64,000 nt of DNA, from NCBI RefSeq assembly GCF_000972785.3, contig NZ_CP011253.3:3224001-3288000 (forward strand), written 5' to 3'. This document shows positions 37,229 through 47,132 of the stretch, one piece after another. Source of the DNA: Pandoraea oxalativorans. GTDB lineage: Bacteria; Pseudomonadota; Gammaproteobacteria; Burkholderiales; Burkholderiaceae. Position numbers and translations under genes: made by a program. Numbering within the stretch: position 1 is the stretch's first letter; each line of letters starts with the position of its first letter. Under the pieces are notes generated by a model. That model did not search any database. It was not told the DNA's origin and saw only the letters and a program-made list of their open reading frames with translations.

Positions 37229-38851
37229 TTACGCTGCCAGCGAGAGCCTTGCATCCTCCACAGCATGCAACGCAACACGCCGCGCCCCGGTCGATGCCAC
37301 GCCTTCGTCGCCCAGACGGAACCGCGCCATTTCCTCGCGCAACGCGTTCGTCTGATCCTCCAGCGATGCGGCCGCCGCAGCCGCCTGCTCCACCAACGCC
37401 GCGTTCTGCTGCGTGACGGTGTCCATCTGGGTGACGGCCTGATTCACCTGCTCGATACCACCGCTCTGTTCGTCCGATGCCGCCGAAATCTCGCCCATGA
37501 TGTCGGTCACACGTTGCACTGCTTGCAGGATCTCGTCCATCGTGCGGCCGGCCTCCGTGACCAGTGTCGAGCCGTCCGACACCTTTTGCACCGACGCCTC
37601 GATCAACCCCTTGATTTCGCGTGCAGCCGTAGCACTTCGCTGGGCCAGCGTGCGCACCTCGCCCGCCACCACGGCGAAACCGCGGCCCTGCTCGCCCGCG
37701 CGCGCCGCTTCCACCGCCGCATTGAGCGCGAGGATGTTGGTCTGGAACGCAATGCCATCGATCACCCCGATGATGTCCACGACCTGCGACGAACTCGCCG
37801 AGATGCCCTGCATCGTATCGACCACGCGTGCGACGACCTGCCCACCGCGCGCGGCAATATCCGAAGCATTCACCGCCAACTGGCTCGCCTGACGCGCGTT
37901 ATCGGCGTTCTGTTTGACGGTCGCCGTCAGTTGCTCCATCGACGATGCGGTCTCCTCCAGCGAGGCCGCCTGCTGCTCGGTGCGCGCCGACAGATCGGTA
38001 TTGCCCGCCGAGATCTCGGCCGTGGCCGTCGCCATCGCATCGCAACTATGACGCACCCCGCGAATCGTGCCCGCCAGTCGCGACTGCATCGTCTCCAAGC
38101 CGCGCATGAGCATCGACATTTCGTCCTTGCCACGTACTTGCACCGGATTGTCGAGCTGCCCCGCCGAGATATTCTCGAAGTGCGCAAGCGCCTCGCCCAG
38201 CGGCCGCATGATCGCACCTCGCAGCGAGAAATAGCAGGCGATGGCCATGAGCACGCCCAGCACCGTCGCCCCGATGCTCAGCCAGCGGAATGCCGTCAGC
38301 TCCGCCATGGAGGCTTCGTAAGTGTCTTGTCCAAGTTTCAGCTTGTACGCCGCCAGCGCATCGCTCGCGGCGGTAAGCGTCGCGTAATACTTGGGCAGCA
38401 CGTTCATCGTGATGTCGTCCATCGCCGTGCGATCGCGCGCATCGATGGCGGCGAGCATCGGATCCATGCCCTTATCGAAGAAGGTCGCGCGACGTGTCGC
38501 GACATCGTCCGCCAAGCGCTGCTCCTCGGCTGCGTGGGGCAACGCCTGATACGCAGCCCACGCAGCGTTCGCGTCCTTGATCATGTTGCGGGCACGTGCC
38601 GCCACCTTGTCGGCGTCGGGCGATTCGGGATGCAGGACCACGCGATCGAGAATCGCGCGGGTGCGGGCGAGTGTGGCGTTGTCTTTACCGAGTGCCACCG
38701 TGGCGGCGAGGTGATTGGCGTACGTCTCGCGAAGCGCATCGCCGGTGCGTGTCATGCCGGCAATACCCAATGCGCCCAGCAGAATCAACAAAACAGCCAA
38801 CAGCACCATGGTGATGCCCAGGCGCGCCTTGATCGAAAAGCTCCGAAACAT
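37229..38851 (-). CDS. Methyl-accepting chemotaxis protein
   Basis: 540 residues. Transmembrane helix 1 at about 10-32, a periplasmic four-helix bundle sensor (residues about 35-188, Tar/Tsr-like length), transmembrane helix 2 at about 190-212, a HAMP domain (MRPLGEALAHFENISAGQLDNPVQVRGKDEM) and a signalling domain with the conserved hairpin tip DGIAFQTNILALNAAVEAARAGEQGRGFAVVAGEVRTLAQRSA. Methylation-type Glu/Gln pairs occur in TEQQAASLEETASSMEQL. Ligand unknown. No C-terminal NWETF pentapeptide is seen. Confidence 0.95.
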   Translation of the reverse strand: MFRSFSIKARLGITMVLLAVLLILLGALGIAGMTRTGDALRETYANHLAATVALGKDNATLARTRAILDRVVLHPESPDADKVAARARNMIKDANAAWAAYQALPHAAEEQRLADDVATRRATFFDKGMDPMLAAIDARDRTAMDDITMNVLPKYYATLTAASDALAAYKLKLGQDTYEASMAELTAFRWLSIGATVLGVLMAIACYFSLRGAIMRPLGEALAHFENISAGQLDNPVQVRGKDEMSMLMRGLETMQSRLAGTIRGVRHSCDAMATATAEISAGNTDLSARTEQQAASLEETASSMEQLTATVKQNADNARQASQLAVNASDIAARGGQVVARVVDTMQGISASSSQVVDIIGVIDGIAFQTNILALNAAVEAARAGEQGRGFAVVAGEVRTLAQRSATAAREIKGLIEASVQKVSDGSTLVTEAGRTMDEILQAVQRVTDIMGEISAASDEQSGGIEQVNQAVTQMDTVTQQNAALVEQAAAAAASLEDQTNALREEMARFRLGDEGVASTGARRVALHAVEDARLSLAA

Positions 38852-39171
38852 GCTGTCGTCTCCGTCTTACGTGATGGGTGGCTCACCCCTGTCCGGCCTC
38901 TTTCGGGCCAGTCATACTTGTCACATCGGCGTGCCTCACGCCAGACTTGAGCATCCTGCGGGTTTACGTGCCCGTGCGCCAAGGTATCGGTCGGCGTCGG
39001 ATTGATTGATATCAAATGACTGGCGTCCGGCATTCGGCGCTCGCGACATCTAGTGGATCGAAACGAAGGGATACCGGATAAGCACCGAAGGACGGCAGAA
39101 TGCTGCGAGTGACTGAGAGGTCAGCGCGATCTTATTACGTTTTTTATATATACCGACGATATATTCTAATT
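38852..39171. other. Intergenic region between the chemoreceptor and the TPR gene
   Basis: Divergent promoter region. I looked for a flagellar sigma-28 promoter for the chemoreceptor and found no good match. The last 50 bases before the TPR gene are very AT-rich (TTTTTTATATATA) and probably contain its promoter. Confidence 0.4.
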
Positions 39172-39474
39172 ATGATTGAAGGACTTGAGAAACTGTTGTC
39201 GGCCGGCAAAGACAACGCCCTGCTGCGCTTCGGCCTCGGCAAAGCCTATCTCGACGCGCAGAACTTCCCGGTCGCAGCCGATCACCTGGCCCATTGCGTT
39301 GCGTTCGATCCCAAGTACACCGCGGCGTGGAAGCTACTGGGTAAAGCGCGTCAGGGCGCCGGGGACATCGATGGCGCGCGTGACGCGTGGACGCAAGGCA
39401 TTACCGCCGCGCAAGCCCACGGCGACCGTCAGGCCGAGAAGGAAATGACCGTCTTTCTCAGACGGCTAAGCTGA
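39172..39474 (+). CDS. Small TPR protein
   Basis: 100 residues from the ATG at 39172 (MIEGLEKLLSAGKDNALLRFGLGKAYLDAQNFPVAADHL). Two to three tetratricopeptide repeats fill the whole protein (ALLRFGLGKAYLDAQNFPVAADHLAHCVAFDP; TAAWKLLGKARQGAGDIDGARDAW), so it is a protein-interaction module. No signal peptide. The chosen start lacks a ribosome site; an ATG at 39100 has one (GAAGGA) but its extra 24 residues are encoded by AT-rich, promoter-like DNA. Confidence 0.75.
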   Translation: MIEGLEKLLSAGKDNALLRFGLGKAYLDAQNFPVAADHLAHCVAFDPKYTAAWKLLGKARQGAGDIDGARDAWTQGITAAQAHGDRQAEKEMTVFLRRLS

Positions 39475-39615
39475 TTTCTCGGCGAATCCACGGGAATCCC
39501 GGCCCGATGTGACTGCACGGTTCACCCAACCGGCGTGCGCGCTGAGCGCGTGGTATCTTGCGGCTTGCTCTTCACATATGGCGCGGACGCATCGACGCTC
39601 CAGCCCCCCCCAATC

Positions 39616-40248
39616 ATGCCCGCACTCTCCACCTGGCTGGCCTTCGCGCTCGTCGCCATCGGCATGGCCCTCACGCCAGGGCCGAACATGATGTATCTGA
39701 TCTCGCGCTCGCTGTGTCAGGGACCGGCGGCTGGCCTCGTGTCGCTGGGCGGCGTGGCCGTTGGCTTCGTCGTCTACATGTTGTGCGCCGCCTTCGGTAT
39801 CACCGCCCTGCTCTTCGCCGTGCCGTATGCGTACGATGTGCTGCGCTTCGGTGGTGCGCTCTACCTGCTGTGGCTGTGCTGGCAAGCGCTCAAGCCGGGC
39901 GGCCGTTCGCCGTTCGAAGTGACGGCGCTGCCCAAAGACAGCAACCGTCGTCTCTTCACGATGGGCCTGTTCACTTCAGTGCTCAACCCGAAAATTGCGA
40001 TGCTTTATCTGGCGCTGCTGCCTCAGTTCGTGCATCCCGAGTATGGCAGCGTGCTGACGCAGTCGCTGGTGCTGGGCCTCACGCAGATCGCGATGAGCGT
40101 GGCGGTGAATGCCTCGGTCGCCCTGTCGGCCGGCTCCATCTCGCGGTTTCTCGGCCAACGCCCTGCATGGCTGCGCATCCAGCGCTGGCTCATGGGCGGC
40201 ATGCTCGGCGCGCTGGCGCTGCGCATGGCGACCGAAGCGCGTCGCTGA
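39616..40248 (+). CDS. LysE/RhtB-family amino acid exporter
   Basis: 210 residues from the ATG at 39616 (MPALSTWLAFALVAIGMALTPGPNMMYLISRSL). The N-terminal helix with TPGPN and the GGAxYLLWL motif (FGGALYLLWLCWQALK) are hallmarks of LysE-type translocators; NPKIAMLYLALLPQF follows. About six membrane helices. Exports an amino acid or homoserine-lactone-like compound; substrate cannot be told from sequence. Confidence 0.92.
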   Translation: MPALSTWLAFALVAIGMALTPGPNMMYLISRSLCQGPAAGLVSLGGVAVGFVVYMLCAAFGITALLFAVPYAYDVLRFGGALYLLWLCWQALKPGGRSPFEVTALPKDSNRRLFTMGLFTSVLNPKIAMLYLALLPQFVHPEYGSVLTQSLVLGLTQIAMSVAVNASVALSAGSISRFLGQRPAWLRIQRWLMGGMLGALALRMATEARR

Positions 40249-40457
40249 GCGTAGGTCATGCCGCGTGGTCGGCCGTCGGGCGAACGCCGCACGCGGACGC
40301 CGCTCTAACCCTTCGCCGTCTGCCACGCCGTGCCGCCTCTCACTTTTTTGGGGGCGACGCCCCGGGCGTGGCATACTGCACCGATTTCGCCGCGCGGCGG
40401 GGATCCACGCAGCGCTAGGCCGGCCGGCCTGTTCCCATCCTGCATTCTTCGTTGGGT

Positions 40458-42974
40458 ATGTCCTTGAAGCATTGTTTGCCGCCTCGTGCGCCGTCGCATC
40501 GCGCGCACCGCAAGTCCCCCGTCGTCACGCCTCAGGCGCAGTCATCGCACGCCGCTTCGCCTTCACCCCACCGTCGCCCCCATGGTCAGCTCGGATTCGG
40601 CACGCTTGCCGTCATCCTTACCACGCTAGCAGGGTTGGCCGTCGTCGCGGCGCTGATCGCCGGCTATGCGCTGATCGTCATGCGCCCCAACCTGCCCGCG
40701 CTCGACGTCATCACCGATTACCGGCCCAAGGTGCCGCTGCGGATTTACACGTCCGATAACGTGCTGATCGGCGAATTCGGCGAAGAGCGACGCAGTCTCG
40801 TGACCATCGACCAGATTCCGGACGTGATGAAGAAGGCAGTCCTCGCGATCGAGGATTACCGCTTCTACGATCACGGCGGTGTCGACTTCATCGGCATTCT
40901 GCGCGCGGGTGTCTCCGATGTGATGCATGGCGGTGCGGCACAGGGGGCCAGCACGATCACCATGCAGGTCGCGCGCAACTTCTTCCTTTCCCGCGAGAAA
41001 ACGGCGACCCGCAAGATTTACGAAATGCTGCTCGCGTACAAGATCGAGTCCGCGCTGTCGAAGGACAAGATTCTCGAGCTGTACATGAACCAGATCTATC
41101 TGGGACAGCGCGCCTACGGCTTCGCCAGCGCCGCGCGCATCTATTTCGGCAAAGACCTCAAGGACATCACGCTTGGCGAAGCCGCCATGCTTGCCGGTCT
41201 GCCCAAGGCCCCTTCCGCGTACAACCCGATCGTCAACCCCAAACGCGCGAAGATTCGTCAGGAATACATCCTCAAGCGCATGCTCGATCTGGGCTACATC
41301 TCGCGCAATCAGTACGAAGACGCGCTGCATGAGCCGATCCGCACGCGCACGTCCGGCAACGAATACAACGTCCACGCCGAATATGTGGCGGAAATGGTGC
41401 GTCAGGCGGTCTACGACGAATACAAGGACGACACCTACACGCGCGGCCTGACCGTCATCACCACGCTCGACTCCAGGAAACAGCAAGCCGCCTATGAGGC
41501 CGTTCGCGCGGGCGTGCTCGATTACGAGCGCCGCCATAGCTACCGCGGGCCCGAAGGTTTCGTGGAGCTGCCAGCGGCCATGCCCGATCGTCAGCAACTG
41601 ATCGAGGACACACTGCTCGAACACCCGGATAACGGTGACCTCGTGGCCGCCGTGGTCGTGGCCGCAAGCACCTCGCAAGTGACGGCGGTTCCCCTCTCGG
41701 GCGACGCCGTCGTGATCAATGGCGATGGCATCGGTTTCGCAGCGTCGGCACTCTCGGCCAAGGCCAGCGAGAAGGTCCGCATCCGCCCCGGCTCGATTAT
41801 CCGCGTGATGAAGGACGCACGCGGCAAATGGCGCATCTCGCAACTGCCCGAAGTGCAAGGCTCGCTCGTCTCGCTCTCGCCGGACGACGGCGCGATTCGC
41901 GCCCTGATCGGCGGCTTCGACTTCAACCAGAGCAAATTCAACCGCGCGACGCAGGCATGGCGCCAGCCGGGTTCGACGTTCAAGCCGGTCGTGTACTCGG
42001 CGGCTATCGAGAAAGGCGTGAGCCCCGCCACGATGGTGATGGACGGCCCGCTGAACCTGCCGCCCGCACAGACCGGCGGTCAGACGTGGGATCCGCACGA
42101 CGACGACGCCTTCAGCGGCCCGATGACCGTACGCGAAGGCCTGCAACGCTCCAAGAACCTCGTGGCGATTCGTCTGCTGCAATTCGCCGGCACGCAATAC
42201 ACGCAGGATTACGCCACGCGTTTCGGCTTCGACGCAGACAAGGTGCCGCCGTATCTGCCGATGGCGCTGGGTGCGGGACAGACGACGCCGCTGCAACTTG
42301 CCGGCGCCTATGCTGTGTTCGCGAACGGCGGCTACCGCGTTGCGCCGTATCTCATCGGTGAGATTCGCGATGCACGTGGCAACGTCCTGAACAAGGCGAC
42401 ACCGGTCGTGGCAGGTGTGAACGCGGCCCGTGCGATTTCCGCGCCGAACGCGTACATCATGAACAGCCTGCTGCAAACGGTGGCGCAACGCGGAACGGGC
42501 TCCGGCACGAATGTGCTCAAGCGTTCCGATCTGGCCGGAAAGACGGGTACGACCAACGACGCGCTGGATGGCTGGTTCGCTGGCTATCAGCACTCGCTCG
42601 TGGCGGTGGCGTGGATCGGTTTCGATCAGCCGAAGACGCTGGGCAGCCGCGAATTCGGCGCGCAGTTGGCGCTACCCGTGTGGACCAAGTATATGGGTGT
42701 GGTGCTGAACGGCGTGCCGCAACAGCAGATGGCGATGCCCGACGGTGTCAGCGTGGTGAACGGCGAGTTGTACGAGACGGACAAAATGCCGGGCAACGGG
42801 TTTGTCGCGAGCATCGGCATCGAGGACAACAGCGGCGGCTTCTCGCTGCCGTTCTTCGGCAACGGCTCGCCCTCTCCTGCCGCGCCGCCGCCTGCCGCCG
42901 CGCAACCGCCCTCGCCCGGCGGCACGGATGCCAGCGAAAAGGCCCGAATTCTGGACATGTTCAAGCATCCTTAG
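40458..42974 (+). CDS. mrcA: Penicillin-binding protein 1A (bifunctional peptidoglycan synthase)
   Basis: 838 residues from the ATG at 40458. Basic cytoplasmic tail, one membrane helix (FGTLAVILTTLAGLAVVAALIAGYALIV), a glycosyltransferase family 51 domain (LAIEDYRFYDHGGVDF with the catalytic Glu, GASTITMQVARNFFLS, YMNQIYLGQRAYGF) and a transpeptidase domain with active-site Ser in GSTFKPVVYSAA, SKN in RSKNLVAIR and KTGT in AGKTGTTNDA. The insertion between them and the Pro-rich C-terminus are normal for PBP1A. Stands alone with a terminator at 43008-43034. Confidence 0.95.
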   Translation: MSLKHCLPPRAPSHRAHRKSPVVTPQAQSSHAASPSPHRRPHGQLGFGTLAVILTTLAGLAVVAALIAGYALIVMRPNLPALDVITDYRPKVPLRIYTSDNVLIGEFGEERRSLVTIDQIPDVMKKAVLAIEDYRFYDHGGVDFIGILRAGVSDVMHGGAAQGASTITMQVARNFFLSREKTATRKIYEMLLAYKIESALSKDKILELYMNQIYLGQRAYGFASAARIYFGKDLKDITLGEAAMLAGLPKAPSAYNPIVNPKRAKIRQEYILKRMLDLGYISRNQYEDALHEPIRTRTSGNEYNVHAEYVAEMVRQAVYDEYKDDTYTRGLTVITTLDSRKQQAAYEAVRAGVLDYERRHSYRGPEGFVELPAAMPDRQQLIEDTLLEHPDNGDLVAAVVVAASTSQVTAVPLSGDAVVINGDGIGFAASALSAKASEKVRIRPGSIIRVMKDARGKWRISQLPEVQGSLVSLSPDDGAIRALIGGFDFNQSKFNRATQAWRQPGSTFKPVVYSAAIEKGVSPATMVMDGPLNLPPAQTGGQTWDPHDDDAFSGPMTVREGLQRSKNLVAIRLLQFAGTQYTQDYATRFGFDADKVPPYLPMALGAGQTTPLQLAGAYAVFANGGYRVAPYLIGEIRDARGNVLNKATPVVAGVNAARAISAPNAYIMNSLLQTVAQRGTGSGTNVLKRSDLAGKTGTTNDALDGWFAGYQHSLVAVAWIGFDQPKTLGSREFGAQLALPVWTKYMGVVLNGVPQQQMAMPDGVSVVNGELYETDKMPGNGFVASIGIEDNSGGFSLPFFGNGSPSPAAPPPAAAQPPSPGGTDASEKARILDMFKHP

Positions 42975-43007
42975 GCCCCCATCAGCCTCCAGTGGACTTT
43001 GCCAATG

Positions 43008-43034
43008 ACGGCCACTGAACGGTGGCCGTTTTTG
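43008..43034 (+). terminator. Rho-independent terminator after mrcA
   Basis: ACGGCCAC / GTGGCCGT stem, six-base loop, followed by TTTTT. Confidence 0.9.
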
Positions 43035-43181
43035 CGTCGGTCTCCCTATCGCTCGACGCAACGGCAAGCGCAAGAACGTACAAGCCGACACGCGGTGCAA
43101 AACGTTATGCTCGGGGCGTCGAATGCCCTTTTACCCTGTTGCCCTTCTCCTCAACACCTCAACCCACAGGAACGTCTCACC

Positions 43182-43919
43182 ATGCCGGTTCTGTCTCGCA
43201 CGGCAAGCTTTGCCGCAGGTGCCCGCGACACGTTGCCGATGATCGTCGGCGCGGCCCCGTTCGGCCTGATCTTCGGCGCGCTGGTCGCCACTACGCCGCT
43301 AGCACTCTGGCATGGTCAGTTGATGTCGCTCACCGTGTTCGCGGGGTCGAGTCAGTTCATCGCCGCCGGGCTTTTTGCGACCGGCGTAGGCTACGCCGTG
43401 CTGTGGGCGACGACGTTCATCGTCAACCTGCGCCATATGCTGTATGCCGCGAATCTTCTGCCGCACGTGAAGCATCTGAACCTGCGCTGGCGCGCGCTGT
43501 TGGGATTCCTGCTGACGGACGAGACGTTTGCCGTGACGAGCAGCCACTTTCACCGTCACCCCGACGATCCGATGGGCCACTGGTACTTCCTCGGCTCCGC
43601 GCTGTCGATGTACGTAAACTGGCAAGTGTGGACGCTCGCGGGCCTGCTGTTCGGCGCTGCGTTCCCGCGTCTGCAAACGTTGGGCCTTGACTTCGCGATG
43701 GTCGCGACCTTTATCGCCATCATCGTGCCGCAGATGGCGCGCATGCCGTGGGCCGTGGCGACGGTCGTCGCAGGCACTGCGGCGTACCTTTGTCAGTCGC
43801 TGCCCTATAAGCTCGGACTGCTGGTCGCTGTGGCGCTGGGCATCGCGGCAGGCATGCTGGCACTCCATGCGAAGCGTCGCGACGGCGCACACCCGAGGTC
43901 GACGCGAGGTGTCCAATGA
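43182..43919 (+). CDS. azlC: AzlC-family branched-chain amino acid exporter, large subunit
   Basis: 245 residues from the ATG at 43182. Opens GARDTLPMIVGAAPFGLIFGALV and contains the family motif FAGSSQFIAAGLFATG and NLRHMLYAA. Several membrane helices. Works with AzlD to export branched-chain amino acids. Its stop overlaps the azlD start by four bases (ATGA), which confirms coupling. Confidence 0.93.
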   Translation: MPVLSRTASFAAGARDTLPMIVGAAPFGLIFGALVATTPLALWHGQLMSLTVFAGSSQFIAAGLFATGVGYAVLWATTFIVNLRHMLYAANLLPHVKHLNLRWRALLGFLLTDETFAVTSSHFHRHPDDPMGHWYFLGSALSMYVNWQVWTLAGLLFGAAFPRLQTLGLDFAMVATFIAIIVPQMARMPWAVATVVAGTAAYLCQSLPYKLGLLVAVALGIAAGMLALHAKRRDGAHPRSTRGVQ

Positions 43920-44239
43920 ACTACGTCCTGGCGATTCTAGGCATGGCGACGGTGACGTTTGCGGTCAAGGCGGGCATCTTCGTGCTGGGCGACCGCGTGC
44001 GGTTCCCGGAATGGTTGCGCGAAGCGCTGTCGTTCGTCCCGGTGACGGTGCTCACGGCGATCATCGTGCCGATGACGTTAGCGCCACATGGCAACGGGCT
44101 CGAACTGACGTGGCGCAATCCGCAACTCGTGGCGGCCCTCGTCGCCATCGCCGTCTGTGCGGCGACACGTCATCAGTTGCTCACCATCGGCGCGGGGTTA
44201 GCGGTGTTTTTCGCGTGGCAACTGGGCGTATTGGGATAG
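43916..44239 (+). CDS. azlD: AzlD-family branched-chain amino acid exporter, small subunit
   Basis: 107 residues, about four membrane helices, family pattern VRFPEWLREALSFVPVTVLTAIIVPMTLAP and LVALVAIAVCAATRHQLLTIGAGLAVFF. Partner of AzlC, to whose gene it is translationally coupled. Confidence 0.92.
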   Translation: MNYVLAILGMATVTFAVKAGIFVLGDRVRFPEWLREALSFVPVTVLTAIIVPMTLAPHGNGLELTWRNPQLVAALVAIAVCAATRHQLLTIGAGLAVFFAWQLGVLG

Positions 44240-44262
44240 TAAGGACAACAACGAAGCCGATA

Positions 44263-44287
44263 AAAAAGCGCCTCGAGAGGCGCTTTT
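44263..44287. terminator. Bidirectional terminator between azlD and gshA
   Basis: AAAAAGCGCCTC / GAGGCGCTTTTT, a 12-bp stem with two-base loop, with a T run on both strands. It serves the convergent azlCD and gshA genes. Confidence 0.92.
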
Positions 44288-44309
44288 TGTCATGCGGCGA
44301 TGCGCGGTG

Positions 44310-45980
44310 TCAGACCGTCACGGTACCCAACGTGCCAGCGCGATAAGCGGCGACGAAAGCATCGAAGTCGCCCACCTGCGTGCGTTCGAGTTCAGCCTGC
44401 GTGTCGAGCGATTTGCGGGCCAACGTCTCGAAGTGATCGACCACCGCCGGTTCGAGCGGCATGTCGCGCAGCGTCTGTGCGTGACGCTTGCTCTGATCCA
44501 GCGCGAACGCCTGAAACGCGCCGCCCTTCGTGCCGCGCAACGGCTCGAGCACCGCCATGACGCGGGCGGACGGCGTGAGCGTCACGTCCTGTACCTTCGC
44601 ACGTTGCAGCGCCATCGAGTGCGCGTAGTGCGCGCCACCGCGTTGCGCGTCGAAGGCCGCGGCCGTGCGGTCGATGCGATCGAGCAGGTCTTCTGCCCAA
44701 TCGGACAGCGTGATCGCTTCGCCGCCGCGATGCAGGACCAGTCCGGGCTTGCGACCTTCCTTGACGACGTGCGCGAAGTTGTCGCGATTCTCGATGTTTT
44801 CAGCGTTCGAGCAAGACGGGCTGTTCTCAAACGCGCAGAACAGCAGGAAGGCGTCGATGAACCGTGCGGTGTCGACGTCGATGCCGACGGGCTGGAACGG
44901 GTCGATGTCGATACAACGGACTTCGACGTATTGCACCCCACGGCGCGCCAGCGCCTGCACCGGACGCTCGCCGCTGTACGTCACCCGCTTCGGGCGAATC
45001 GTCGCGTAGAACTCGTTTTCGATTTGCAGCAGGTTCGTCGAGAGCTGAATCCACTCGCCGTCGCGCTTCGTGCCCAGCGCCTCGTAAGCCGGGTGCGGCT
45101 GGCTGACGGCTTGCGTGAGCGCGTCGATGTAGCTTGGCAGGCAGTCGTAGCACGGCGAGACTTCCGACTGCGCACTGTTCTGATAGCCGAGGTCGCTCAT
45201 GCGCAGGCTGGTCGCATACGGCAGGCCGAGCGTGCCTTCGTCGAACGAATCGAGGCCGTGATTGCGCCCACGCAGGAACTCGGCATGCAGCACCGGCGAA
45301 GCACCGAACAGGTACATCAGCAGCCAGCTGTAGCGGCGGAAATTGCGGATGAGTGCGACGTAGCGCGCCGACTGATAATCGCGTGCACTGTCCTTCGAGC
45401 CCTCGGCTTCGCGCAGCAGTTCCCACACGGGCTCGGCGAGCGAGAAGTTGTAGTGAATACCTGCGATGCATTGCATCGGCTTGCCGTAGCGCAGTGCGAG
45501 GCCCCGGCGATAGACATGCTTGAGCATGCCGACGTGAGAGGTGCCGTAGTCCGCAATCGGAATCACGTCTTCCGGCGGCAGCGCGGGCGGCATCGAATCG
45601 CTCCACAGCAATTGCGCGCCGAGCTTGCGATAGGCGAACTGATGGATTTCGTCCAGACGGGCGATGACGGCGGCCGCGTCGTGCTGCGGCGGCGTGATGA
45701 ATTCGAGCAGCGCTTCGGAGTAATCGGTGGTGATTTCGTCGTTGGTCAGGGCCGAGCCGAGCGCCTGCGGGTGCGGCGTCAGCGCGAGTTCGCCGTTGCC
45801 TTCGACGCGCAGCGTCTCACGTTCGATGCCCGACAAGCCCTGGCCGAGCAAGTCGCGATTGGCGGGTTGCATGATGAGCGCCAGACGCTGGTCGAGCAAT
45901 GCGGCATCGGCGGTGTGTTCGTGTTGACGATTCTGGTTTTCCAACTTCCATCCCTCTGGGCAAGCGAACTGCTTTGGCAT
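44310..45980 (-). CDS. gshA: Glutamate-cysteine ligase
   Basis: 556 residues, first enzyme of glutathione synthesis, joining glutamate and cysteine with ATP in the cytoplasm. Gammaproteobacterial-type GshA motifs are present: [25 protein letters not shown] at about residue 47-71, [32 protein letters not shown] and [24 protein letters not shown]. Slightly longer at the N-terminus than the E. coli enzyme (about 518 residues), so the true start may lie a little downstream; no strong ribosome site marks the ATG at 45980. Confidence 0.95.
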   Translation of the reverse strand: MPKQFACPEGWKLENQNRQHEHTADAALLDQRLALIMQPANRDLLGQGLSGIERETLRVEGNGELALTPHPQALGSALTNDEITTDYSEALLEFITPPQHDAAAVIARLDEIHQFAYRKLGAQLLWSDSMPPALPPEDVIPIADYGTSHVGMLKHVYRRGLALRYGKPMQCIAGIHYNFSLAEPVWELLREAEGSKDSARDYQSARYVALIRNFRRYSWLLMYLFGASPVLHAEFLRGRNHGLDSFDEGTLGLPYATSLRMSDLGYQNSAQSEVSPCYDCLPSYIDALTQAVSQPHPAYEALGTKRDGEWIQLSTNLLQIENEFYATIRPKRVTYSGERPVQALARRGVQYVEVRCIDIDPFQPVGIDVDTARFIDAFLLFCAFENSPSCSNAENIENRDNFAHVVKEGRKPGLVLHRGGEAITLSDWAEDLLDRIDRTAAAFDAQRGGAHYAHSMALQRAKVQDVTLTPSARVMAVLEPLRGTKGGAFQAFALDQSKRHAQTLRDMPLEPAVVDHFETLARKSLDTQAELERTQVGDFDAFVAAYRAGTLGTVTV

Positions 45981-46335
45981 GGCTGTCGACGCCGAAGCCC
46001 GTCATGACGAGGCGTCATGATCGGTGTGGGGTTCGACGTCGAACGACATACGGAGGTCTACGGGGTGCCGACGACGGCGGCACGACCGCCGGAATCGGGA
46101 TTCCGGGGGACGCGCCCGATGCGCGGCACGGCGCGAATTTGGCCTGAGCATAACTGAAAACGCCAAAGCGCGTCGGCCGCCACGCCAGCCGGGCTTTTCG
46201 GCTTCCGGGCGAGCTTCGGAATGCACTTTGGCGCGAGCCTCGGTGGGACCGCCCGCACCCGCCTCAGCGTGCGCCTGAGTCCCCCTGCGCGAATACCGCA
46301 TTGGCGGCCCGCAGCACCGCGCAGATACTGGCGAC
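45981..46335. other. Intergenic region between gshA and the TauE/SafE gene
   Basis: Divergent promoter region with no supported gene. One feature stands out: an 8-bp perfect inverted repeat CCGGAATC gg GATTCCGG at 46089-46106. Confidence 0.45.
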
Positions 46336-47109
46336 ATGATGAATATTCAACACCTCACCGACCTTCTCCCCTTGCTGGCACTGGGCCTCGTCACCTTCCT
46401 GCTCGCGGGTTTCGTCAAAGGCGTGATCGGGCTGGGCCTGCCGACGGTGGCCATCGGCCTGCTCGGACTGGCGATGCCGACGGCCGAAGCGGCGGCGATG
46501 CTCATCGTCCCGTCGCTCGTGACCAATATCTGGCAATTGCTGGCTGGACCGCGCTTCGCCGCGCTGGCGAAGCGGCTGTGGCCGATGCTCGTCGGGATCT
46601 GCGTCGGCACGTGGGCTGGCAGCGGCTGGCTGGCGAACGGCGGCAATCTCGCGGGGATGGCGCTGGGTGTCGCATTGCTCGCGTATTCCGTGCTCGGACT
46701 GGCGGCGGTTCGCCTGCATGTGCCGAAACACTGGACGGCCAGACGCGAAGGTGCCGTGGGCGGCGTGGTCGGCGTGGCAACTGGACTGGTGACGGCGGCG
46801 ACCGGCGTCTTCGTGATCCCGGGCGTGCCGTTCGTTCAGGCGCTCGATCTCGACAAGGACGATCTGGTGCAGGCGATGGGCCTGTCGTTCACTGTCTCGA
46901 CGATTGCCCTGGCGGCCGGACTGGCGCGCGACGGCGTCTTCCACGGCTCGGCGATCGGTGTGTCGTTGCTGGCGCTCGCGCCGGCACTGGGCGGCATGTT
47001 CATCGGGCAGTGGGTGCGAAGCCGCGTCAGCGCACCGGTGTTCCGCCGCTGCTTCTTCGTCGGCCTCGCCATGCTGGGTGCCGAACTGGTGATTCAGCAC
47101 ATGCGCTGA
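46336..47109 (+). CDS. TauE/SafE (TSUP) family permease
   Basis: 257 residues, about eight membrane helices. Family repeats are visible: LVTFLLAGFVKGVIGLGLPTVAIGLL near the N-terminus and GVVGVATGLVTAATGVFVIPGVPF in the middle, the two internal halves of TSUP proteins. Members export sulfite, sulfoacetate or related organic anions; substrate unknown here. Convergent with the acyl-CoA synthetase gene, 23 bases apart. Confidence 0.9.
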   Translation: MMNIQHLTDLLPLLALGLVTFLLAGFVKGVIGLGLPTVAIGLLGLAMPTAEAAAMLIVPSLVTNIWQLLAGPRFAALAKRLWPMLVGICVGTWAGSGWLANGGNLAGMALGVALLAYSVLGLAAVRLHVPKHWTARREGAVGGVVGVATGLVTAATGVFVIPGVPFVQALDLDKDDLVQAMGLSFTVSTIALAAGLARDGVFHGSAIGVSLLALAPALGGMFIGQWVRSRVSAPVFRRCFFVGLAMLGAELVIQHMR

Positions 47110-47132
47110 GCGGGACGCGAGACGTCGGCGCC

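Noticed and set aside
38940..39010. Flagellar sigma-28 promoter before the chemoreceptor
   Set aside because: Only a partial GCCGA-like element on the minus strand with wrong spacing.
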